Source: Tepidisphaera sp. | GTDB lineage: Bacteria > Planctomycetota > Phycisphaerae > Phycisphaerales > UBA1924 | Reading direction: 5' to 3' | Assembly: GCA_016124375.1 (NCBI GenBank) | Contig: WGNV01000004.1 | Span: 1 to 64,000, forward strand | Length of the DNA stretch: 64,000 nucleotides | Shown: piece after piece, positions 1 through 8,190 of the stretch | How the letters are laid out: the number at the start of each line of letters is the position of its first letter | Numbering within the stretch: position 1 is the first letter of the stretch | The notes under the pieces: model-generated | What the model saw: only the letters and a program-made list of their open reading frames with translations | What the model was told of the DNA's origin: nothing | The model's database searches: none | Program-made: the position numbers and the translations under genes

Positions 1-2
1 AG

Positions 3-113
3 GTGGCCATGACCGCCTGCATGCGCAAACTGCTCACCATCCTCAACGCCCTGGTCCGCGATGACCTGCTGTGGAACCAAAAGAAAACCCCCAAAAACCC
101 CCAACACCCTTGA
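3..113 (+). CDS. IS110-family transposase, C-terminal end (partial)
   Basis: The reading frame enters from the left edge and ends at a TGA at 111-113, giving about 36 residues that include MTACMRKLLTILNALVRD. A xCMRKLLxxLNAxxRD stretch followed by a short polar tail is the typical C-terminus of IS110/IS116 transposases (DEDD-type enzymes that move circular intermediates with a structured RNA in some members). Only the last few percent of the gene is present, so completeness cannot be judged. IS110 elements usually lack terminal inverted repeats, and none is visible between this stop and the next gene. The ORF was too short for the supplied track. Confidence 0.75.
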   Translation: MAMTACMRKLLTILNALVRDDLLWNQKKTPKNPQHP

Positions 114-155
114 CTCAGAACACAGTCGCTCTGTGGTGAATTCTTCTTCGCGTGC

Positions 156-623
156 TCACGTACCCGCGTTCAGCGCCTCGATCGCCCGCTTCACGAACCC
201 CGCGTGCTTTGACACTCGGAAGTCCGCCACCACGCTGTCCAGCACCTTGCCGTCGCGTCCGATCAGGTACGTCACCCGCCGCCCGCCGAAGGGCAAGCCG
301 AACCAGCCCGTCGCGCCGTATTGCTTCGCCACCACATTTCCCGGGTCCGCCAGCAGCGTGAAGTTGAGCCCGAGCTTGGCCTTGAACGACGCCTTGCTGG
401 CCGAGCCTTGCGGGCTGACGCCCACCACCCGCGCGCCCACCGCCGCCAGTTCGCTGGCCGCATCCCGATACATGCACGCCTCGGCGGTGCACACGGGCGT
501 GAAGTCGGCCGGATAGAAGTACAACACCAGCGGCCCCTGCGCCAGCAGATTCTCCAGCGACACCATCTCCCCCGTGTCGCTTGTCAACGTAAATGTCGGC
601 GCCTGATCGCCCGGTGTGAGCAT
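156..623 (-). CDS. Thioredoxin-dependent peroxiredoxin, BCP/PrxQ type
   Basis: A 155-residue cytosolic peroxidase that reduces hydrogen peroxide and organic hydroperoxides with thioredoxin as electron donor. It starts at ATG 623 (MLTPGDQAPTFTL). The AhpC/TSA fold is evident, with the active-site segment YPADFTPVCTAEAC near residues 37-51. The peroxidatic Cys is in PVCT and a second Cys follows with four residues between (CxxxxC), the atypical 2-Cys arrangement of BCP. Length is normal for the family. It is divergent from the DUF2752 gene, with about 80 bp between the two starts. Function is known from the family and the active-site motif is seen directly. Confidence 0.93.
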   Translation of the reverse strand: MLTPGDQAPTFTLTSDTGEMVSLENLLAQGPLVLYFYPADFTPVCTAEACMYRDAASELAAVGARVVGVSPQGSASKASFKAKLGLNFTLLADPGNVVAKQYGATGWFGLPFGGRRVTYLIGRDGKVLDSVVADFRVSKHAGFVKRAIEALNAGT

Positions 624-706
624 GACAGATGTAAGGCCATCGGCGCGGCCAAGGCGAGCCCCGCGGCATCGTCCGGGCGACAGGCCCGCGAGCGATACCC
701 TGCGGC

Positions 707-1120
707 GTGCCCACGCGCCGCCTCAACTGGACCACGGTCTGGCTCGCCCTGCTGCTCGGCGCCTGGGCCCTCTCCGCCCTAGGCACCTACTGGCTCTCGC
801 AGTCATCGGGCCAAGACATCATCCTCTGCCCACTTCGCCGCTACACCGGCGTGCCCTGCCCCACCTGCGGCGGCACCCGCGCCGCCGTCGCCCTCGCCAC
901 GCTCCACCCCATGCGGGCCCTGGCCTTTAACCCGCTGGTGACCGTCGCCCTGGTGGTTGTGCCGCTGTGGGCCCTGCGCCGCTGGACCAAAGGGCACAGC
1001 CCCATCGACTGGTTCCCCTCACGCCGCGTGGTGTGGTTTCTTCTCGCGCTGCTCATGCTCAACTGGGCGTATGTCCTGTGGCACCAGTACGGCGCAGCGC
1101 TCGCGCTTCGCCACAACTGA
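707..1120 (+). CDS. DUF2752 family membrane protein
   Basis: A 137-residue protein starting at GTG 707. It has about three hydrophobic segments (residues 9-28, 65-85 and 110-128). The DUF2752 signature lies between the first two: CPLRRYTGVPCPTCGGTRA, a Cys-rich loop of the form CPxxxxxxxxCPxCGGTRA that probably binds metal. The biochemical role of the family is unknown; it is a small inner-membrane protein widespread in Planctomycetota, Bacteroidota and Actinobacteria. The gene stands alone between a divergent peroxiredoxin and a downstream aminotransferase on the same strand, with a 95-base gap. Confidence 0.85.
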   Translation: MPTRRLNWTTVWLALLLGAWALSALGTYWLSQSSGQDIILCPLRRYTGVPCPTCGGTRAAVALATLHPMRALAFNPLVTVALVVVPLWALRRWTKGHSPIDWFPSRRVVWFLLALLMLNWAYVLWHQYGAALALRHN

Positions 1121-1215
1121 ACTCTCTGCACGCTTCGGACACCGTCGGCCACCACCAGGCCACCCAAAGCCATCCACCCCAAGCCGCGCCGCGGCCATCC
1201 ATCTACGCTCCCCTC

Positions 1216-2412
1216 ATGTCCCACCCCGCCCCGCCCGTCGCCCAGCGCTTCCGCTCCTTCGGCAAGTCCATCTTTGCCGAGATGACCGCGATGGCGACCG
1301 CCCACAACGCCGTCAACCTCTCCCAGGGCTTCCCGGATTTCGACGGCCCGGACATCGCCCGCCTCGCCGCCATTGACGCGATCAACAAAGGCCACTCGCA
1401 ATACGCTCCGATGACGGGCGTGCCGGTGCTGCGCCAAGCCATCGCCCGCGCCTGGGCCCGCGCGGGCCGCCCGACAATCGACCCCGACGCGCACATCACC
1501 GTCACTGCCGGCTGCTCCGAAGCCATCGGCGCCGCCCTCATGGGCCTGCTCGACCCGGGCGACGAAGTGATCATCTTCGAGCCTTACTTTGACTTCTACA
1601 CCGCCGGCGCCGCCATGGCCGGGGCCGTGGCCAAACCCGTCACGCTCCATTCGCCGGATGCCGCCCACCCGCACGACTTCTGGTTCGACGAAGCCGCCCT
1701 CCGCGCCGCCTTCACTCCCCGCACGCGGGCGATCATGGTCAACACGCCCCACAATCCCACTGGCAAGGTCTACTCGCGCGCCGAACTCGAACTCATCGCC
1801 GCGCTTTGCCAACAACACAACGTCACCGCCATCAGCGACGAGGTCTACGAACAACTCACCTTTAACCCCGCCAAGCCCCACATCAGCCTCGCCACGCTTC
1901 CCGGCATGTGGGAGCGCACCATTACCCTCTCGAGCCTGGGCAAGACCTTCAGCCTCACGGGCTGGAAGGTCGGCTGGTCCATCGCCCCGCCCGCGCTCAC
2001 GGCGTGCGTGCGAGCTGCCCATCAGTTCATGGTGTTCAGTGGCAGCACGCCCATGCAGCACGGCGCCGCCGCCGTCCTCGACGCGGGCGACGCCTACTGC
2101 GAAACCCTCCGCCGCCTCTTCGCTTCCAACCGCGACATACTGAGCGCCACGCTCACCCGCTGCGGGCTCACCGTGTACCCCAGCGACTCGACGTACTTCC
2201 TGATGGCCGACCACTCGGCTCTGGGCATCGGCACCGACCGCGCCTTCTGCGAGCACCTCACCAAGGTTGTCGGCGTCGCCGCGATCCCCCCCAGCGTCTT
2301 CTACCTCACCCCCGGCCTGGGCACCAACCTCGTGCGTTTCGCCTTCTGCAAGCGCGAAGAAACCATGCGCGAGGCCTGCCGGCGGCTCGAAGCCGGGCTC
2401 TTAAAGAACTAA
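1216..2412 (+). CDS. Class I/II aminotransferase (methionine/kynurenine aminotransferase-like)
   Basis: PLP-dependent fold-type I aminotransferase of 398 residues. The ORF track extends it to 967, but homology begins at MSHPAPPVAQRFRSF, so ATG 1216 is preferred. Features seen: NLSQGFPDFDGP near residue 36; NTPHNPTGKVY around residue 178 (Asn contacting the PLP ring); SDEVYEQL; and the Schiff-base lysine in SLGKTFSLTGWKVGW. The pattern NLSQGFPDF plus SLGKTFSxTGWKxGW fits the YbdL / kynurenine aminotransferase subgroup, which uses methionine, glutamine or kynurenine. The exact substrate cannot be read from sequence. The stop faces the convergent ATP-grasp gene across a perfect inverted repeat (family A). 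Confidence 0.9.
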   Translation: MSHPAPPVAQRFRSFGKSIFAEMTAMATAHNAVNLSQGFPDFDGPDIARLAAIDAINKGHSQYAPMTGVPVLRQAIARAWARAGRPTIDPDAHITVTAGCSEAIGAALMGLLDPGDEVIIFEPYFDFYTAGAAMAGAVAKPVTLHSPDAAHPHDFWFDEAALRAAFTPRTRAIMVNTPHNPTGKVYSRAELELIAALCQQHNVTAISDEVYEQLTFNPAKPHISLATLPGMWERTITLSSLGKTFSLTGWKVGWSIAPPALTACVRAAHQFMVFSGSTPMQHGAAAVLDAGDAYCETLRRLFASNRDILSATLTRCGLTVYPSDSTYFLMADHSALGIGTDRAFCEHLTKVVGVAAIPPSVFYLTPGLGTNLVRFAFCKREETMREACRRLEAGLLKN

Positions 2413-2421
2413 TCGCCTGTC

Positions 2422-2490
2422 TTGGTGGCACCGCTCTCCAGAGCGGTGCTCTTCCCCCCCACGCACCGCTCTGGAGAGCGGTGCCACCAA
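2422..2490. repeat. Family A palindromic repeat, two inverted arms (full copy)
   Basis: Bases 2422-2449 and 2463-2490 are a perfect 28-base inverted repeat around a 13-base loop. Each arm is itself nearly palindromic, centred on ACCGCTCTCCAGAGCGGT (8-bp stem), so the element can fold either as one long hairpin or as two side-by-side hairpins. It fills the gap between two convergent genes (stops at 2412 and 2499) and could act as a bidirectional transcription end. Related copies occur at 28171-28199 and 42484-42560. Confidence 0.92.
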
Positions 2491-2498
2491 ACATCCCC

Positions 2499-3461
2499 TC
2501 ACCCAAACATCGCATCCAGCGCCCGCCCGTACACCTCTTCCGCCAAAGCCGCGCCCCCCGTCACGCCCGCCAACGCCTCCATCATCACGCCCGAGTTCAC
2601 CTCCAACACCATCAACTTCCCACCCACCGACACCACATCCACGCTTCCGAACCTCAGGTTCAACGCCTTGGCCGCCGCCAGCGCCAGCCCCACGTGCGGC
2701 CGCAACATCTCCACCCCAATCAGCCGCACGCTTGCGCCCTGCCCCAGGTTGTGCCGCCAGTTGAGCAGCCTCGTTTCCCCCGCCCGCGGCACCTCCCCCA
2801 GCACCGCCGCCGCCTCCGCATCCACGCTCGCCAAATACCTCCCCAAATCCGCCGTCAACCCCTCGCCCGCCACCCGCCCCGCGACCAGTTCCAGCACCGT
2901 CCGCCGCCCGTCGCCCGTCACCGCCTGCCGCTCCTTCGCATACGCCGCCATCACTTCGCCATCCAGCAGCACCAGGCGCGTCTCCTGCTCCACCTCCACA
3001 AACGGGCACAGCGCCACCGCCGCCCCGCGTGAAAACAACTTCAGCACCGCCTCTTCCATCGCCACCAGCGACCGGGCCCGGAATACATCCCGCCCGCCCG
3101 TGCCGGTGTTGTCCTTGATGACAACATCCCGCCCGCAGCGCTCAAAGCACTCCAGCATCCCCGCCCAGTTCCCCGGGTGGCGCACATACCTCGCCATCTC
3201 CGGGTGCAAAAACAGCCTGTGTTCCACCCTCGCCACGCCCGCATCCAAGAGCACGTCGCTCGTCGCGGCCTTGTCGCAGGCGATCGCGTGCGTCGCCGCA
3301 CCGTTCAGATCAAATGAATACCCGTGAATGTGCCGCACCGTCTCGCCCCGCGTGAGCCGCAAGATCCACCCCTCGCTCAAGTCCGCCACGCAAATGCCGC
3401 GGCGCTCGCACAACCGGCGAACAATGCGGCTCAGAACTCGTTGGGTGTTTGGGGTCGACAT
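2499..3461 (-). CDS. ATP-grasp domain protein (RimK/cyanophycin-synthetase-like)
   Basis: About 320 residues, starting at ATG 3461 (MSTPNTQRVLSRIV), with a GGGAG about 12 bases upstream; the track's 63-base extension is unlikely. ATP-grasp signatures are visible: VVIKDNTGTGGRDVFRA (glycine-rich ATP-binding loop), LCPFVEVEQETRLVLLDGEV (central sheet), and near the C-terminus VDVVSVGGKLMVLEVNSGVMME (metal and phosphate ligands). Such enzymes form amide bonds by way of an acyl-phosphate. The partner amino acid or peptide is not predictable. No biosynthetic partner genes are adjacent: it is convergent with the aminotransferase and divergent from the GMC oxidoreductase. Confidence 0.8.
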   Translation of the reverse strand: MSTPNTQRVLSRIVRRLCERRGICVADLSEGWILRLTRGETVRHIHGYSFDLNGAATHAIACDKAATSDVLLDAGVARVEHRLFLHPEMARYVRHPGNWAGMLECFERCGRDVVIKDNTGTGGRDVFRARSLVAMEEAVLKLFSRGAAVALCPFVEVEQETRLVLLDGEVMAAYAKERQAVTGDGRRTVLELVAGRVAGEGLTADLGRYLASVDAEAAAVLGEVPRAGETRLLNWRHNLGQGASVRLIGVEMLRPHVGLALAAAKALNLRFGSVDVVSVGGKLMVLEVNSGVMMEALAGVTGGAALAEEVYGRALDAMFG

Positions 3462-3598
3462 CTGACGGGATTTCTCCCGCCACTCTAGGGTGTCGCGAGA
3501 CGTTTTGGTCCCGCCGGCATCCAACCAGCGCGAGTGCGGCAGCAGCTCGCTTCCTCATCCGTACGATCAACTTCGAAGAACCCTCAGGAGGGGCAACC

Positions 3599-5143
3599 AT
3601 GGCCACCGACCGTTACGACGTCATCATCATCGGCACCGGCGCGGGCGGCGGCACCCTCGCCCGCCGACTCGCCCCCAGCGGCAAGCGCATCCTGATCCTC
3701 GAACGGGGTGGGTTCCTCCCCCGCGAACAGGAAAACTGGGATTCCCGCGCCGTCTTCATCGACGGCCGATACAAAGCCCACGAGCCCTGGATCGACAAGA
3801 ACGGCAAGCCCTTCCACCCCGGCATCCACTACTACGTCGGCGGCAACACCAAGGTCTACGGCTCGGCCCTCTTCCGCCTCCGCCGCGAAGATTTCGGCGA
3901 GCTGCGCCACCACGGGGGCCTCTCCCCGGCCTGGCCCATCCAATACGAACACCTCGCACCCTACTACCTCGAAGCCGAAACGTGGTACCACGTGCACGGC
4001 CAGCGAGGCGGCGACCCGACCGAACCCCCCGAATCCGCCCCCTACCCCCACGCCCCGCTGCCCCACGAGCCGCGAATCCAGAAACTGAACGACGACCTCG
4101 TCAAGCTCGGCCTGCGTCCGTTCCACCTCCCCATCGGCGTCAACCTCGACGACGACACCGGCACGCCCACCGCGCCCCATGTCCTGGGCCACTTTGACGG
4201 CTTCCCCGACCCCACCGAGGCCAAGGCCGATTCACACGTCGTCGGCATCAAGCCCGCCCTCAAGCACCCCAACGTCACCCTCAAGACCCACACCTACGTC
4301 GAGCGCCTCGCCGTCAGCCCATCGGGCCGCGAAGTGACGGAAGTGCACGCCAAGGACCAGGACGGCAAAGCCGTCGTCTATCGCGCCGGCATCGTGGTGG
4401 TCGCGTGCGGGGCCATCAACTCCGCCGCGCTTCTTCTCCGCTCCGCGTGCGACACTCACCCGCAGGGTTTGGCCAACCGCTCGGGCGTCGTGGGCCGGCA
4501 CTACATGTGCCACCACAACTCCGCGCTGCTGGCGATTTCGCTCGAGCCCAACCCCAGCCGGTTCCAGAAGACCCTGGGCATCAACGACTACTACTTCAAG
4601 AGCGACGACTTCGAGTTCCCGCTCGGGCACATCCAGATGCTGGGCAAGACCGACGCCGACCAACTTCGCTCCGACGCCCCCGGCTTCGCCCCCGGCATGG
4701 CCCTGGAGCAAATGGCCGCCCACTCCGTCGACTTCTGGCTGACGTCCGAAGACCTGCCCGAGCCGGACAACCGCGTCACGCTCGAGCCCGACGGCAACAT
4801 CCGCCTGCGCTACACCAGCACCAACACCGAGGGCCACGACCGCCTCACCCGCAAGCTCAAGGGCCTGCTCAGCAAGATCGGCTTCCGCGAAGGTCTCTTC
4901 GCTCGCTCGGTCTATCTGGGTAAGAAGATCCCCATCGCCGGCACCGCCCACCAGTGCGGCACCGTCCGCTTCGGCACCGACCCCGCCGCTTCCGCACTCG
5001 ATGTCAACTGCCGCGCCCACGACGTGGCCAATCTCTACGTCGTCGATGGCAGCTTCTTCCCCTCCAGCGGCGCGGTCAACCCCGCGCTCACCATCATGGC
5101 CAACGCCATCCGCGTGGGAGATCACATCCTGAAGCAGTTGTGA
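3599..5143 (+). CDS. GMC family FAD-dependent oxidoreductase
   Basis: 514 residues, starting at ATG 3599 behind a strong ribosome binding site (CAGGAGGGG, short spacer). The N-terminal Rossmann motif GTGAGGGTLARRLA (around residue 13) binds FAD. The GMC C-terminal domain ends with AHQCGTVRFG, a catalytic-type His (AHQCGT), and NPALTIMANAIRVGDHI, carrying the Asn of the His/Asn pair. Family members oxidise alcohols, sugars or cholesterol. The substrate here is unknown. It has no Tat or Sec signal, so it is probably cytoplasmic unless exported with a partner. Neither a GMC small subunit nor a cytochrome c gene is nearby. Confidence 0.9.
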   Translation: MATDRYDVIIIGTGAGGGTLARRLAPSGKRILILERGGFLPREQENWDSRAVFIDGRYKAHEPWIDKNGKPFHPGIHYYVGGNTKVYGSALFRLRREDFGELRHHGGLSPAWPIQYEHLAPYYLEAETWYHVHGQRGGDPTEPPESAPYPHAPLPHEPRIQKLNDDLVKLGLRPFHLPIGVNLDDDTGTPTAPHVLGHFDGFPDPTEAKADSHVVGIKPALKHPNVTLKTHTYVERLAVSPSGREVTEVHAKDQDGKAVVYRAGIVVVACGAINSAALLLRSACDTHPQGLANRSGVVGRHYMCHHNSALLAISLEPNPSRFQKTLGINDYYFKSDDFEFPLGHIQMLGKTDADQLRSDAPGFAPGMALEQMAAHSVDFWLTSEDLPEPDNRVTLEPDGNIRLRYTSTNTEGHDRLTRKLKGLLSKIGFREGLFARSVYLGKKIPIAGTAHQCGTVRFGTDPAASALDVNCRAHDVANLYVVDGSFFPSSGAVNPALTIMANAIRVGDHILKQL

Positions 5144-5149
5144 GCCGGC

Positions 5150-6232
5150 CTACTTGTACCGGGTAAGCAGTTCGAGGATGATCGGCTGATCGCGCTCGAT
5201 CTGCAGGCTCTTGCGCCACTCGCTGAGCGCCTCCTGCCGCGCCGGCTCGTCGGTCTGGTTGCTGAAGATCCACTGGTTGATGAGGCACACGCCGATGCCG
5301 TTGTGCGCCGGGTAGTTGTTGGGGTCGATCTCCACCGCCTTGCGATACGCCCCGAGCGACTCGTCGTAGCGACGCAGCCGAAACAGCCCGGCGCCCAGAC
5401 GCTCATACGCGTTGGCCGTCGGCTCCGTCTTGGTGAGCTGCTCCAGCGTGTTGACCATCTCCTCGTAGCGCCCGACGCGCCCGAGGCTGTTCGCCAGGTT
5501 CAGCAGCAGTGGCGCGCTCAGCTCGGTCAGTTCCGCCGCCTGCTGATACTCGACGATCGCCTCGGCGTGCCGGTTCAGCAGGCTGTAGGCGGCGCCCAGA
5601 TTGGTGCGTGCCTCGGCGCTCTTGGGGTTCAGCTTGGCCGCGTGCTGGGCGAAGGGCAGCGCCTGGTCGGGCTCATTCAGCTGCAGGTAGGCGGTGCCCA
5701 GGTTCAAGTTGGCATTGAAATCATCCGGCCGGATCGTCAGCGCCCGCAGGTACGCCCGCACAGCGTCCGACAGGCGATTCAGAAGCTGCAGCGAAAGCCC
5801 GTGCAGATACTGCGCGCCGAAGTTCGTCGGCTCCAGGTCGGCCGCCTTGCCGTAGTTCTTTTCCGCGCTGCCGTAGTCGCCCTTCTCGCGGTAGATATCC
5901 CCCGCACCCAGGTACGCCACCGTCAGCGTCGGGTTCACCTCGATCGCCTTCTCAAACTCCATCAGCGCCGCGTCTTTGTCCCCCTTGGCCAACAGACTCT
6001 GCGCCTTGCTCACCGAATCCTGCCCCGCCGCCGCCGAGGGCATGGGTTTGTCCACCCCCGCGGGCGTCACCACCGCCTCTTTTCCGTTGTACTCCGGCGC
6101 CACCGTCGCCTTCTTGCGATACACCACCGAGTCGAGCGACTGGCAACCCGGGCCGAGCGCTGCCGCGATCATCGCGCACCCCGCCACCAAGGAACCCACG
6201 CGCCGAGTTGATACCCGCGATCGATCAGGCAT
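5150..6232 (-). CDS. TPR-repeat lipoprotein
   Basis: 360 residues. The N-terminus MPDRSRVSTRRVGSLVAG, a hydrophobic stretch and AALGPGC30 look like a signal peptide with a slightly atypical lipobox, so envelope anchoring is likely but not certain. From about residue 70 onward there are at least six tetratricopeptide units, e.g. PTLTVAYLGAGDIYREKGD, PKSAEARTNLGAAYSLLNR and PNNYPAHNGIGVCLINQ. TPR arrays are protein-docking scaffolds; no catalytic domain is present. It ends 7 bases from the convergent GMC gene. A role in envelope assembly is only an inference. Confidence 0.82.
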   Translation of the reverse strand: MPDRSRVSTRRVGSLVAGCAMIAAALGPGCQSLDSVVYRKKATVAPEYNGKEAVVTPAGVDKPMPSAAAGQDSVSKAQSLLAKGDKDAALMEFEKAIEVNPTLTVAYLGAGDIYREKGDYGSAEKNYGKAADLEPTNFGAQYLHGLSLQLLNRLSDAVRAYLRALTIRPDDFNANLNLGTAYLQLNEPDQALPFAQHAAKLNPKSAEARTNLGAAYSLLNRHAEAIVEYQQAAELTELSAPLLLNLANSLGRVGRYEEMVNTLEQLTKTEPTANAYERLGAGLFRLRRYDESLGAYRKAVEIDPNNYPAHNGIGVCLINQWIFSNQTDEPARQEALSEWRKSLQIERDQPIILELLTRYK

Positions 6233-6319
6233 TCCAGTCCCCTCGAACTACCCCGGCCAGCCGCGGCCTACGCACCCGCTCGCCGGAATACGACTCACCG
6301 GGCAATATCGGTCCAAAGC

Positions 6320-7363
6320 CTAGCGCACCCGCGATTTTGTGCCAGATGCCCGCTTCGTCACCGCGGAACTACCTGCCGCACTCTTGGATCTTTCCCGCCC
6401 CTTCGACACCTTCCCCGGCGACTCTACTAGCCCCAGCAGCCGCTCCATGTTCACCAGATCCCATGCTTTTCCGTCCTTCGTGTCCCCTTTGGGCGTCTCC
6501 AACAGTCGCGGCACCTTTGCCCACTCCCCCCGATTCATCACCTCCACAAACCCGCTGCGCCCCAGCTTCGCCGCCGAAAACTCCCCCTCTCCCGCGTGCG
6601 CCTTGGCCCCGCCCCCCACCCACCCGTGCCCGATGTGGTCGTGCCGGTCCAGGTGGCTGCCCAGCTTCCCCTTGCTGTCGTTCACATGCAGCGCCTTCAC
6701 GCGCGACAACCCGCACACGCCGTCAAACCTGTCCAGCGTCGCCTGCGCCGCCTCCCGTGTTGACAGATCATGCCCGGCGGCGTGCAAGTGACACGTGTCC
6801 AGGCAATACCCCAGCCGCGAGTCGTCCCCAGCCGCCTCAGCCGTCCGCTCCCACAACGCGGCCAGATGCTCAAACGCCCCGCCGATCTGGCTCCCCGCAC
6901 CCGCCGTGCCCTCAAAGCACGAGATCGTCTTGTACCCGGGCGTCGCCGCGAAGACCTTCTTCCACCCCGCCGCGATGCGGCTCAGCCCCTCCTCCAGCGT
7001 CCACCCCACGAACGACCCGGGATGAAACACCAGGTACGGAATCGCCAGCGCCTCGCAGCGTTCCACTTCATCGATCATGAGCGCCACGCTCTTCTCCCAC
7101 AACTCGTCGTTGGGACTGGCCATGTTGATCAGATACGACGCGTGGCTGGTGATCCCGCCCCGCCCGTCCGGTCCTCCGGTGTTCCAGCCCAGGGCCGCCA
7201 CCTTCGCGAGCCAGTCTTTCACCATCCCGGCGTCCAGGGGCTTGGCCTTCCACTGCTGCTGGTTCTTGGTGAACACCTGCACGCACGAGAGCCCGAGCGT
7301 CTCGCCCTGGTCGAGCGCGTTCACCATGGACCCCGCGATCGACAAGTGAGACCCGATCAGCAT
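6320..7363 (-). CDS. nfo: Endonuclease IV (AP endonuclease, deoxyribonuclease IV)
   Basis: 347 residues of Xylose-isomerase-like TIM barrel starting MLIGSHLSIAGSM. It cleaves DNA 5' of abasic sites and removes 3' blocking groups in base-excision repair. Zn-ligand motifs are present: LVFHPGSFVG, CFEGTAGAGSQIGGAFEH, LGYCLDTCHLHAAGHD and VNDSKGKLGSHLDRHDHIGHG. The usual family length is about 280 residues. The extra C-terminal 40-45 residues, rich in Lys, Ser and Arg (SKGRERSKSAAGSSAV...), form a basic disordered tail that may aid DNA binding. The gene lies 87 bp from the TPR lipoprotein gene on the same strand. Confidence 0.94.
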   Translation of the reverse strand: MLIGSHLSIAGSMVNALDQGETLGLSCVQVFTKNQQQWKAKPLDAGMVKDWLAKVAALGWNTGGPDGRGGITSHASYLINMASPNDELWEKSVALMIDEVERCEALAIPYLVFHPGSFVGWTLEEGLSRIAAGWKKVFAATPGYKTISCFEGTAGAGSQIGGAFEHLAALWERTAEAAGDDSRLGYCLDTCHLHAAGHDLSTREAAQATLDRFDGVCGLSRVKALHVNDSKGKLGSHLDRHDHIGHGWVGGGAKAHAGEGEFSAAKLGRSGFVEVMNRGEWAKVPRLLETPKGDTKDGKAWDLVNMERLLGLVESPGKVSKGRERSKSAAGSSAVTKRASGTKSRVR

Positions 7364-7440
7364 CGCGAAAGCCCTCCCTCCGTCACTCGATGCCTCGATG
7401 CCGCATGCCTCGATGCCTTCTTCGCATCAACCTGCTCTGC

Positions 7441-8076
7441 TCAGCCCTTGACGATCTCCGCCAGCATCGCATCGTCGATCCCCAAGTACTCCCGCATCTG
7501 CCGGTCATACGTCGCGGCGTCCTCATCCCGCGACAAATCCAGCCTCATCTCATTAATCACCTTCGTCCCCTGGCGAACCCATCCATCAAACGTCTCCTTC
7601 GAGATGTTCGCGCGGATCCACTCGCCCAAGGGCCCCTTAAACGGCGCCCGCGTCATCTGCGTGCCGGGCTTCCCAGAGCGTTTGCACACAAACGTGCCGC
7701 CGGGAGTCGTGGGGGTGTTCGCCGCCGCGGCTCCGGCCACCTCGGGCAACCTCTCTCCCAGCGCCTCCAGCAAATCGCCCATCGCCTTCATCGGCATGCG
7801 GTCACCCCGCGTCGCCGCCGACGCATACCCCGCCTTCAGCGTCGAGATGCCCGCCTCGCGCTCGCCGCTGTCGAGCAGCGCCTTGCCCGCCAGTTGATAC
7901 GCCTTGCTCATCGCCGGGTTGAGTTCATAGCACTTGGTGTAGGCCTTGGCCGCGTCCGCGTGCCGCCCCGCCTGCGCGTAGGCCCCGCCCAGGCTAAACC
8001 ACGCCATGTCGTTGTCGGGGTCGGCGCCGGGGCGCACCATGGTCTCGAACTGCGCGATGCGTTGGTTGATGTCCAT
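7441..8076 (-). CDS. TPR protein fused to a YggX-like Fe(2+)-trafficking domain
   Basis: 211 residues from ATG 8076 (MDINQRIAQFETMV); the upstream 14 codons in the track are repeat DNA. Residues 1-95 hold about two TPR units (NDMAWFSLGGAYAQAGRH, NPAMSKAYQLAGKALLDSG). The C-terminal 85 residues match the Iron_traffic/YggX pattern: a lone Cys in TFVCKRSG (position of the conserved YggX Cys), PLGEWIRANISKETFDGW, and TKVINEMRLDLS with a trailing YLGI. YggX normally is about 90 residues and protects Fe-S clusters from oxidation. The domain assignment is mine from motif spacing, not from a search. Confidence 0.72.
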   Translation of the reverse strand: MDINQRIAQFETMVRPGADPDNDMAWFSLGGAYAQAGRHADAAKAYTKCYELNPAMSKAYQLAGKALLDSGEREAGISTLKAGYASAATRGDRMPMKAMGDLLEALGERLPEVAGAAAANTPTTPGGTFVCKRSGKPGTQMTRAPFKGPLGEWIRANISKETFDGWVRQGTKVINEMRLDLSRDEDAATYDRQMREYLGIDDAMLAEIVKG

Positions 8077-8093
8077 GGAGAAAGTTAGGCGGA

Positions 8094-8190
8094 GGAATCG
8101 GCATTCGGCATTCGGCATTCGCTGGCGCGGCTGCCCGGTGGGTTTCCCTGTCTTTCAACGAATGCCGAATCACGAATGCCGAATGCCGGT
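8094..8190. repeat. Family C dyad of 7-base units (GCATTCG / CGAATGC), gene-less
   Basis: The left arm has three in-register GCATTCG units (8101-8121). The right arm has four units (8159-8186): CGAATGC, CGAATCA, CGAATGC, CGAATGC. The 37-base spacer is GC-rich. The element occupies essentially the whole divergent gap between the TPR-YggX gene and pyrD, and the ATG of pyrD at 8176 lies inside the right arm. The right arm and 13 bases of the adjoining spacer match the element at 54.3 kb. Confidence 0.9.
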
